Below are positions 1 to 5,985 of a stretch of DNA of 8,573 nucleotides, in pieces. Location: assembly GCA_012274165.1 (NCBI GenBank), contig JAAPAA010000249.1, positions 1 to 8,573 of the forward strand, written 5' to 3'. This DNA comes from Thiobacillaceae bacterium. Its GTDB lineage: Bacteria; Pseudomonadota; Gammaproteobacteria; Burkholderiales; Thiobacillaceae. Positions within the stretch are counted from its first letter, which is position 1. Every line of letters begins with the position of its first letter. The position numbers and the translations under genes were made by a program. The notes under the pieces were generated by a model, which saw nothing but the letters and a program-made list of their open reading frames with translations, ran no database searches and was not told where the DNA came from.

Positions 1-884
1 ATGTCGGGGTGGCCGAACTCACGGCCGGCGGACGGTTGCGCGAGGTGACGGTGCTCGGCAGCACGGCCGAGCTGCTGCCGATCCGCCACATGGACTTGTC
101 GCAGGGCAGCTTTCTCGCCCACGGCTCGGAACGCAGTGGGCAGATCGTGCTGGGCGAGCAGCTGGCGCGTGAATTTTTTCCCGACGGCAAGGCCGTTGGC
201 CAGCGCGTGCGGCTGGGCGACAGCCGTTTTCTGGTGTCGGGCGTGCTGGCCACGCAGGGCGAGTCGATGGGCTTCAATACCGATGAAATCACCATCATCC
301 CGATCGAGTATGCGCAGGAGTTGTTCAACACCGAATCGCTGTTCCGCATCCTGATCGAAGCGCGCAATCGCAACGCCATCGAGCCCGCCAAGGACGCCAT
401 CCGCCACACCCTCAAGCTGCGCCACGACGGCGAGGACGACGTCACCGTCATCACCCAGGACGCGGTGCTCGCCACTTTCGACCGCATCCTGCGCGCGCTG
501 ACGCTGGGGGTGTCAGGCATCGCCGCGATCAGCCTGGCGGTGGCCGGCATTCTGGTGATGAACGTGATGCTGGTGGCGGTGGCGCAACGCACCTCGGAAA
601 TCGGCCTGCTGAAAGCCATCGGCGCGCCGTCCGCCGACATCCGTCGGCTGTTCTTCGCCGAGGCGCTGTGGCTGTCGCTGGCGGGCGCTGCGGTCGGTTA
701 CGCGCTGGGACAATTCGGCGCCTGGATGATTCGCCTCGCCTATCCGGTGCTCCCCGCCTGGCCGCCCAACTGGGCCAGCGTGGCGGGCGTCGCCACCGCG
801 CTCATCACCGGCATCCTCGCCAGCCTGCTGCCCGCTGCGCGCGCGGCAAGGCTCGATCCGGTATTGGCGTTAAGCGGGAAATGA
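1..884 (+). CDS. ABC transporter permease, MacB/FtsX type (5' end missing)
   Basis: This is the C-terminal part of an inner-membrane permease of the MacB/FtsX family. Such permeases work with a separate ATPase, and usually a periplasmic adaptor, in export or mechanotransmission across the envelope. The frame is open to the left edge with the first whole codon at base 3, so the gene is cut; the GTG at base 9 is only an internal codon. About the first 150 residues present form the end of the periplasmic domain (MacB_PCD-like, with the GQRVRLGDSRF stretch). Three membrane segments follow: one around bases 500-580, then the family motif RTSEIGLLKAIGA, then two near the C-terminus. It ends with PAARAARLDPVLALSGK, the typical tail of this family. 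The stop overlaps the next start as ATGA, so the two permeases are co-translated. The substrate cannot be told; the ATPase should lie to the left. Confidence 0.9.
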   Translation, partial: VGVAELTAGGRLREVTVLGSTAELLPIRHMDLSQGSFLAHGSERSGQIVLGEQLAREFFPDGKAVGQRVRLGDSRFLVSGVLATQGESMGFNTDEITIIPIEYAQELFNTESLFRILIEARNRNAIEPAKDAIRHTLKLRHDGEDDVTVITQDAVLATFDRILRALTLGVSGIAAISLAVAGILVMNVMLVAVAQRTSEIGLLKAIGAPSADIRRLFFAEALWLSLAGAAVGYALGQFGAWMIRLAYPVLPAWPPNWASVAGVATALITGILASLLPAARAARLDPVLALSGK

Positions 885-2080
885 GCCTCGCCGACACCCT
901 GCGCTTCGCCCTGCATGCGCTGACCGCACACCGGCTGCGCACCTTCCTGTCGGCCTCAGGCATCGCTGTCGGTATCGCCGCAGTGATCCTGCTCACCTCG
1001 ATCGGCGACGGCATCCATCAATTCGTGCTGGCCGAGTTCACCCAGTTCGGCACCAATATCATCAACATCAGTCCCGGGAAAATCACCACCCACGGCGCCT
1101 CGGTCGGCGCCATCGGCAGTTCGCGGCTGCTGACGATCGAAGACGCGCTGGCGCTGAAGACCTCGCGCTACGCGCAGTACACCAATGCCGGGGTGATGGG
1201 CAACGCGGAAATCCGCGCCCACGGCCGCAGCCGGCGAGTAACGGTGTATGGCGAAGGGCCGGATTTTTCGCGCGCGTTCAACATGCACGTCGCGGTCGGC
1301 CAGTACCTGCCCGCCGACGACCCGCGCAATCCGCGCGCCTACGCGGTGCTGGGCGCGAAAGTGCGCACCGAATTATTTGGCAGCACCAATCCGCTCGGCG
1401 CCACCCTGCAGGTCGGGGCGTCGCGTTTTCGGGTGATCGGCGTCATGGCGCCCAAGGGCCAGGTGCTGGGTTTCGACCTCGACGACACCGTTTACATCCC
1501 CACCGCGCGTGCACTCGAAGTGTTCAACCGCGAGGGCGTAATGGAAGTTCACGTCGCGTACCGGCCCGGCGCGCCGCTTGAAGCCGTGGTCAAGGACATC
1601 AAGCGCATCCTGATCGCGCGCCACGGCCGCGAGGACTTCACCGTGACACCACAGCAGCAGATGCTCGACACGCTGGGTACCGTGCTGGACGTGCTGACCT
1701 TCGCCGTCGCCGCGCTCGGCGGCATTTCGCTACTGGTCGGTGCGGTCGGCATGGTCACGCTGATGCACATCGCCGTCGCTGAGCGCGTCGCCGAGATCGG
1801 CCTGCTCACCGCGCTGGGAACCACGCGCGCGCAAATCCGCACTCTGTTCCTGATGGAGTCGACCGTGCTGTCCACCCTGGGCGGACTCGGTGGGCTCGCT
1901 GTCGGCGTAGGCGTCGCCTGGCTATTGAAGACCACCGTGAGGGGCCTGCCAGTCAATACGCCGTGGGATTACGCCCTCGGTGCGCTAGTGGTGTCGGTAC
2001 TGATCGGGTTGGCTGCCGGGGTGGTGCCGGCGATGCGCGCGGCGCGGTTGAATCCGGTGGATGCGCTACGGGCGGAGTAA
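881..2080 (+). CDS. ABC transporter permease, MacB/FtsX type (second of tandem pair)
   Basis: This is a complete permease of 399 residues, a normal length for a four-helix MacB/LolC-like subunit. The ATG at 881 is chosen because it forms an ATGA overlap with the previous stop and because the protein then begins with the family N-terminus (ALTAHRLRTFLSASGIAVG). The upstream-extended frame has no homology-like content. Order: first membrane helix about residues 21-43; periplasmic domain about 44-265; helices near 269-300, 325-350 and 363-385; family motif RVAEIGLLTALGT; tail PAMRAARLNPVDALRAE. It resembles its upstream neighbour along the whole shared length, including the SRFRVIGVMAPKG region, so the two look like diverged tandem paralogues that may form a heterodimer. 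It lacks an ATP-binding domain. Substrate unknown; metabolites, peptides or lipoproteins are all possible for this family. Confidence 0.93.
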   Translation: MSLADTLRFALHALTAHRLRTFLSASGIAVGIAAVILLTSIGDGIHQFVLAEFTQFGTNIINISPGKITTHGASVGAIGSSRLLTIEDALALKTSRYAQYTNAGVMGNAEIRAHGRSRRVTVYGEGPDFSRAFNMHVAVGQYLPADDPRNPRAYAVLGAKVRTELFGSTNPLGATLQVGASRFRVIGVMAPKGQVLGFDLDDTVYIPTARALEVFNREGVMEVHVAYRPGAPLEAVVKDIKRILIARHGREDFTVTPQQQMLDTLGTVLDVLTFAVAALGGISLLVGAVGMVTLMHIAVAERVAEIGLLTALGTTRAQIRTLFLMESTVLSTLGGLGGLAVGVGVAWLLKTTVRGLPVNTPWDYALGALVVSVLIGLAAGVVPAMRAARLNPVDALRAE

Positions 2081-2114
2081 TTAGCCGAGTTAAGCAGGAA
2101 TTTTGTGCTGCGAT

Positions 2115-3065
2115 TTAGTATTCGTTATTGTCGTCTTCATATCCAGCATGCTCATCCTCTGGAGCGTAATAGTCTGCTGCATCAAATCTGAACGTGGCCT
2201 TAAACGTGCCACCAAGGCCACAGGCATTAAGCTGAGAAAGGCCTGATATTTTGAGTTGACAGGCCACACACTCGAACTTGGCAGGTAAGTACTCTTGGGT
2301 CTCAACGATCAGATCGTTTTCTAGCCTACGCAATGGCGCGGAGATTGGTGCCCCTGTTACTAAGGCATCGTTGCTACATGCTGGGCATACAACGCGGTGC
2401 CCAGCATGGCGGGTAGCCCAGGTTGATGCCTGATTCTTAAGCTTGATGCGGTCTTGGGAGTCCTTTGACTCCCATACTATTTTGTGGGCGGCAATCGACT
2501 GCATTACCACTCTTGCTGATTCATCCTGAGAGGCTTCTATTAGTGTTTCAGCTACCATGGCCTCGTCGGAGCCGAACAGCAACTGAAGAGACTCATCCAT
2601 TGATACCAACAACACACTGCATGTCTGGTAGTAGGTGGCAAGCCAAGTCGTGCTTAAACCATCAAACGGTGTTCCGCCTGTGTGAAGTTCTTCATTGCGA
2701 CGATTGATGTGTTGGGCTGAGAAACCCTCAAGTTCAGGTGTAAATACTGGGAGGGTTGCTCGAAGTCTTGCGAAGACAGTCGAAACGTCTATAGATCGCG
2801 GAATGAATTTAGTGGCCGTAGGTGTGAAACCAAGGGAGAAGTAGAGATTATTCCAGTCTTTGAGATCGGCTAGCAGCGCTGGATTAACCCTGGCAAGAGT
2901 GGCACGTCCAAGAAACTCTAGGACGAATGTCGATAGAAGGCCAAAGTGCCAGTCATCACGTGGGTATGTCAGCATGTCTTCGGCGTATCGCTGGGCTTTT
3001 GCTAGCAGCGCGTCCTTTGACCATGGATGAGTGATCTTTGCCGCAGAGGTACTATTTATGCTCAC
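2115..3065 (-). CDS. Putative HEPN-type RNase-like protein with C-terminal zinc ribbon
   Basis: This is a protein of 316 residues from a GTG start. It has no named function that I recognise. Visible: a mostly helical N-terminal half (residues about 15-165); within it RNEELH at residues 123-128 (bases 2682-2699), which fits the RxxxxH catalytic motif of HEPN ribonucleases including the favoured polar Asn after the Arg; then CPAC at 227-230 and CVAC at 266-269, a zinc-ribbon arrangement; and an acidic, tyrosine-containing C-terminal tail. The helix before the motif (FVLEFLGRATLA) and the one after it (WLATYYQTCSVLLVSM) suit a HEPN bundle. The GTG at 3065 overlaps the TGA of the dioxygenase gene and has AAGGA six bases upstream, so translation is coupled. 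GC is well below the flanks, suggesting transfer. RNase activity and zinc binding are inferred from motifs only; a nucleic-acid-binding but inactive protein is also possible. Confidence 0.75.
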   Translation of the reverse strand: MSINSTSAAKITHPWSKDALLAKAQRYAEDMLTYPRDDWHFGLLSTFVLEFLGRATLARVNPALLADLKDWNNLYFSLGFTPTATKFIPRSIDVSTVFARLRATLPVFTPELEGFSAQHINRRNEELHTGGTPFDGLSTTWLATYYQTCSVLLVSMDESLQLLFGSDEAMVAETLIEASQDESARVVMQSIAAHKIVWESKDSQDRIKLKNQASTWATRHAGHRVVCPACSNDALVTGAPISAPLRRLENDLIVETQEYLPAKFECVACQLKISGLSQLNACGLGGTFKATFRFDAADYYAPEDEHAGYEDDNNEY

Positions 3066-3736
3066 CAAATTTCCTTGAAATAAGAGCGATCTATATGACG
3101 CATCCACGCATGTTCAGGTGTTGGGGTGCGGCCATGCAGAATGTGCCAGTTATCAATTATCAGCGTGTCCCCAGTGTCGATCAGTATGACGTTGGTCGTA
3201 CTGATCGACGATAAGACATCAAGTACGTCAGCCAAGATCCGCTTGCTTGAGTTAGTTGCTGCGCGTAAGTAGACGCTGTCCCACCTGAGCATAAACTCGC
3301 CCGAATCGGCCGTGCGTTCTAGTAAGTGGAGAAGCTGTTTCCCGTTACACATCGGACGACGTGGTTGGACAAGTATTCTGCGCATAACATCGACACCAAT
3401 TTTGGTGATCAGAGCATTAGCATCAAGGATGCGTGTAGCCACATCACTTGCACCTCTTACACATCGCAAAGCGAAGTAGCGCGGCGGCATTGCCCAGTGC
3501 GCCAGATCAGTATGAAGCGGAAAGTCAGCAGTTCCGAAATTGCCGCTGTATGTGTTTGGCGGTGCTTCGTCGACGCGACATGGTCGAAGCGACTGCACAG
3601 GATTCAGTCCTTCGACTTTATCGACCACACCAAGACAAGCGAAAGCCTCACTAGAGGACAACGTAGGCTCAAATCGGCGAAGAACAGCGAATCCGTGTGT
3701 CGACAATTGTTTGGAGAGTTCGGAAGTGGTGGGCAT
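3062..3736 (-). CDS. TauD/TfdA-like Fe(II)/2-oxoglutarate-dependent dioxygenase
   Basis: This is a protein of 224 residues, shorter than typical TauD/TfdA enzymes (roughly 270-300), with the core intact. Members couple oxidation of a substrate to decarboxylation of 2-oxoglutarate at a mononuclear iron in the cytoplasm. Seen: the HxD pair as H75 and D77 in FPLHTDLAHW; the distal metal His H201 in the sequence ILHGRTP; and R213 and R217 in WMRHIDRSYF, spaced from H201 much as the 2-oxoglutarate- and substrate-binding arginines of TauD follow its distal His. The facial triad therefore looks complete and the enzyme is probably active. The substrate is unknown. The ATG at 3736 lies 31 bases after the helicase stop with only a weak GAG-type ribosome site; its own stop overlaps the next gene's start as GTGA. 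Low GC is shared with that next gene and contrasts with the helicase upstream. Confidence 0.85.
   Translation of the reverse strand: MPTTSELSKQLSTHGFAVLRRFEPTLSSSEAFACLGVVDKVEGLNPVQSLRPCRVDEAPPNTYSGNFGTADFPLHTDLAHWAMPPRYFALRCVRGASDVATRILDANALITKIGVDVMRRILVQPRRPMCNGKQLLHLLERTADSGEFMLRWDSVYLRAATNSSKRILADVLDVLSSISTTNVILIDTGDTLIIDNWHILHGRTPTPEHAWMRHIDRSYFKEIW
3071..3076 (-). promoter_or_regulatory. Ribosome binding site deciding the GTG start at 3065
   Basis: Read on the minus strand, AAGGAA lies inside the last codons of the dioxygenase gene, six bases (counted from AAGGA) before a GTG that overlaps the TGA stop. This makes 3065 a better start than the in-frame ATG further upstream at 3107, which would give a 46-base overlap without a comparable site. 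Confidence 0.7.
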
Positions 3737-3767
3737 AGCTACTCGCGATTACGCTTTGCTAGGCTTC

Positions 3768-5735
3768 CTACTCAACAACCGCCGGGGCGGCCGCGCGTAC
3801 CTCTGGCATGGCCGCAAAAAACCGCGCCACCACCTCCAGCTTGCGCGTCCGCGTCATCGCCGGCAGCGCGTTGAGCAACAGCTTGCCGTAGGGCTTATCC
3901 GCCAGCCGGGTATCGCAGATCATCAGCACGCCGCGATCGGTTTCGGTGCGGATCAGACGTCCGGCGCCCTGCTTGAGGCTGATCGCGGCATGCGGCAACT
4001 GGTAATCCATGAAGGGCTTGCCGCCGTTTTTTTCAGCCTGGGCGATGCGTGCGGCGACAACCGGGTCGTCGGGTGGCTGAAACGGAAGTTTGTCGATGAT
4101 GACGACGGACAACACCTCGCCCGGCATGTCGACGCCTTCCCAGAAGCTTTGGCTACCCAGCAACACTGCGTTGCCTGCCTTCTGAAACCGCGCGAGGAGT
4201 TCGTTCTTCGGCGCGTCGCCCTGGACCAACAGTGGATAGTCCCAGCCACGCTGCTTGAAGGCTTCGGTTAGCAGGCCACGCGCTTTTTCCAACGCACGCA
4301 GGCTGGTAAACAGGATGAAGGCGCGCCCCTTGCTGATGTCCAGAACCGGCAAGGCGGCCGCAACGACGGCATCGGTGAATTCGGGGGTGTTGGGCGCGGG
4401 CAGACCTTGCGGCACGTACAGCACGCCCTGGCGCGGGTAGTCAAAGGGGCTGTCGACGCACAGGGTTTCGGCCTGCTCGATGCCGAGACGGGTTTTGAGA
4501 TGGGTGAAGTCGCCGCCGACTGCGAGCGTGGCCGAGGTGAGAATCCACGCCTGCGCGCGCTCGGTGAGCTTGGCGCCGAACATCGCACCGACCGACAAGG
4601 GAGTGGCATGCAGCAGCAGCGAACTCAAGGTGGTTTCAAGCCAGCGCACGCGCGGATTGTCGGGGTCGTCGGCGCGCTGCCAGCTGGCCAGGGTGGCCTG
4701 CACGCCCTGCGCGCGCTCGAAGCAGTTTTTCAGGTCGGCGTCGCGCTCGGCCTGGGTTTCCAGCAGCTTGGTCATTTCATCCAGGGAGGCCGTCAGCACT
4801 TTCAACGCATCCGGCCATTTGTCGTAGCGCGTCAGTTCCGCCACCGTGGCTTTGATCGGGTTTTGCGGGAACGCCAGACGCAGGTCGCGCGCCGTCTTGC
4901 CCAGGTCTTCGGCGGCGCGGCGCAGCGCCGGGAAATCACCCGCCTTCACCGCTGCGAGGCGCTTGGTGTCGCCGGCCAGATCGAGCAGTTGCGCCACCGA
5001 CAGGGTTTCGCCAAAAAACTGCGCGGCCGTTTCGGCCAGCTGATGCGCTTCGTCGAGGATCACGGTGTTGCAGGCGGGCAAGAGTTCGGCGACGCCCTCA
5101 TCCTTCAGCCACAGATCGGCGAAGAACAGGTGGTGGTTGACCACCACCACCTCGGCTTCCATCGCGGCCTTGCGCGCGGCCATCACGAAGCAATCCTTGT
5201 AATGATCGCACTCGCTGCCGAGGCAGGTGTCACGACTGGAGATGGCGTAGAACCATGCGGTGGCGTCTTCCGGGATGCCTTCGGCTTCGGCGCGGTCGCC
5301 GCTGCTGCTGGTTTCGGCAAAGCGGGCGATTTTTTGCAGCCACGCCGCATCGTCGCGATTGGCAAAGCGGCCGTCGCTCAAGTTACGCTGCAGGTGATGG
5401 TGGCAAACGTAGTTGGCGCGACCTTTGAGCAACGCGACCTTGACCGGCGACTTCAGCGCACGCCGGGCAGCCGGCAAATCGCGATGAAACAGCTGGTCCT
5501 GCAGTGCCTTGGTGCCGGTGGAGATCACCACCTTGCCGCCCGACAGCAAAGCGGGAATGAGGTAGGCCAGGGTCTTGCCGGTGCCGGTGCCGGCTTCGGC
5601 GAGCAATACGCCATGATCGGCAATCGCCTGTTCAACCGCCACGGCCATGGCCAGCTGTTGCGGACGCGAGCGCCAGCCGGGCAGGACAGTGGCGCACGCG
5701 CCATCAGGGGAAAAGATGCGGTTCAGATCAGACAT
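3768..5735 (-). CDS. yoaA: YoaA/DinG-family ATP-dependent DNA helicase (XPD-like, iron-sulfur)
   Basis: This is a superfamily 2 5'-to-3' DNA helicase of 655 residues, close in length and motif wording to E. coli YoaA (about 636). These enzymes unwind damaged or branched DNA and help replication forks survive lesions. Seen: Walker A AEAGTGTGKT at residues 46-55; four iron-sulfur cysteines at C111, C171, C176 and C182 (YVCHHH, CLGSEC, KDC); VNHHLFFADL near 199-208; DEAH box at 228-231; TSATL at 400-404; SFWEGVDMPGE at 530-540; and QGAGRLIR at 589-596. All motifs are intact. The ATG at 5735 gives the expected MSDLNRIFSPDG start; the longer frame begins at a TTG and adds 14 residues unlike the family. 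High GC matches the chromosome. It is divergent from the small ORF and GGDEF-EAL gene, and may read through into the dioxygenase cassette 31 bases downstream. DinG proper is longer and less similar. Confidence 0.95.
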   Translation of the reverse strand: MSDLNRIFSPDGACATVLPGWRSRPQQLAMAVAVEQAIADHGVLLAEAGTGTGKTLAYLIPALLSGGKVVISTGTKALQDQLFHRDLPAARRALKSPVKVALLKGRANYVCHHHLQRNLSDGRFANRDDAAWLQKIARFAETSSSGDRAEAEGIPEDATAWFYAISSRDTCLGSECDHYKDCFVMAARKAAMEAEVVVVNHHLFFADLWLKDEGVAELLPACNTVILDEAHQLAETAAQFFGETLSVAQLLDLAGDTKRLAAVKAGDFPALRRAAEDLGKTARDLRLAFPQNPIKATVAELTRYDKWPDALKVLTASLDEMTKLLETQAERDADLKNCFERAQGVQATLASWQRADDPDNPRVRWLETTLSSLLLHATPLSVGAMFGAKLTERAQAWILTSATLAVGGDFTHLKTRLGIEQAETLCVDSPFDYPRQGVLYVPQGLPAPNTPEFTDAVVAAALPVLDISKGRAFILFTSLRALEKARGLLTEAFKQRGWDYPLLVQGDAPKNELLARFQKAGNAVLLGSQSFWEGVDMPGEVLSVVIIDKLPFQPPDDPVVAARIAQAEKNGGKPFMDYQLPHAAISLKQGAGRLIRTETDRGVLMICDTRLADKPYGKLLLNALPAMTRTRKLEVVARFFAAMPEVRAAAPAVVE

Positions 5736-5792
5736 GTTCAAGCCAAATTTCGGGCTCGAGTGTAACACCCGGCCCAAAGCCGCACAGAAGGC

Positions 5793-5820
5793 TTGGCATT
5801 CCCTTCAGCTATCATAGACT
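5793..5820 (+). promoter_or_regulatory. Possible sigma70 promoter for the small ORF and GGDEF-EAL gene
   Basis: TTGGCA at 5793-5798 (one mismatch to the -35 consensus) is followed after 16 bases by TAGACT at 5815-5820 (two mismatches to the -10 consensus). It lies in the only non-coding stretch upstream of the plus-strand genes, about 45 bases before the small ORF. It was called by eye; no start site is known. Confidence 0.3.
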
Positions 5821-5837
5821 TCAGCCGTAAATTCATT

Positions 5838-5859
5838 GTGTCCACCTATTCAGGTACAC
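5838..5859 (+). promoter_or_regulatory. Hairpin or dyad covering the likely ribosome site of the small ORF
   Basis: GTGT (5838-5841), a CC bulge, ACCT (5844-5847), a four-base loop ATTC, AGGT (5852-5855) and ACAC (5856-5859) can pair into an eight-base-pair stem with one bulge. The 3' arm contains AGGT, the best Shine-Dalgarno-like string before the ATG at 5866. Folding in RNA would hide it; as DNA, ACCT-N4-AGGT could instead be a repressor operator. Neither reading is proved. Confidence 0.35.
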
Positions 5860-5865
5860 GCAGCC

Positions 5866-5985
5866 ATGCGCATCTCCAAGCTGTTCTGTTTGCTGATATT
5901 GCTGATCCCGGCTGCAGTTCAGCATGCGTTCGACCTGCTTGAACTTACCTTCAACTTCCAGCAGAAGCGTCCCCCGTCACAATGA
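5866..5985 (+). CDS. Small ORF, 39 residues, hydrophobic leader-like, coupled to the GGDEF-EAL gene
   Basis: This ORF runs ATG to TGA with 39 codons and no relative that I recognise. It begins MRISKLFCLLILLIPAAVQH, a basic start followed by a hydrophobic run of about 12 residues and an alanine-rich stretch ending in AVQHA, so it resembles a signal peptide or a single short membrane segment. The rest (19 residues) is polar and ends in QQKRPPSQ. Its TGA overlaps the ATG of the next gene as ATGA, and 27 of 39 third codon positions are G or C, as expected for real coding here. Ribosome site AGGT at 5852-5855 is rather far from the ATG and lies in a hairpin. It may be a leader peptide controlling the downstream gene, or a tiny membrane or periplasmic partner of the sensor. 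Expression is unproved. Confidence 0.55.
   Translation: MRISKLFCLLILLIPAAVQHAFDLLELTFNFQQKRPPSQ

Noticed and set aside
668..880. 71-codon upstream extension of the second permease
   Set aside because: It lies entirely within the first permease in another frame and is unlike the family N-terminus; the ATGA start at 881 fits better.
2081..2114. Possible bidirectional terminator between the convergent permease and HEPN genes
   Set aside because: Only a four-base GCAG/CTGC pairing with a long loop and no T run; not better than chance.
2110..3750. GCGATT at 2110-2115 and at 3745-3750 as direct repeats bounding the cassette
   Set aside because: Six bases with no extension either side is expected by chance; no integrase, transposase or terminal inverted repeats are present.
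3326..3874. 182-codon plus-strand frame over the dioxygenase
   Set aside because: It crosses the dioxygenase and the helicase end antisense, with no recognisable motif or ribosome site.
4407..5765. A 452-codon open frame on the plus strand across the helicase gene
   Set aside because: It is antisense to a clearly conserved helicase and its composition (rich in Gly, Arg, Gln and His) is that of a reverse-strand shadow in high-GC DNA.
5736..5777. N-terminal extension of the helicase from a TTG at 5777
   Set aside because: It adds 14 residues not seen in YoaA-type proteins; the ATG at 5735 gives the expected start.
5820..5866. c-di-GMP riboswitch ahead of the GGDEF-EAL gene
   Set aside because: Only a short ACGCAGCC-like string is there; the other conserved parts of the GEMM aptamer are absent and the space is too small.
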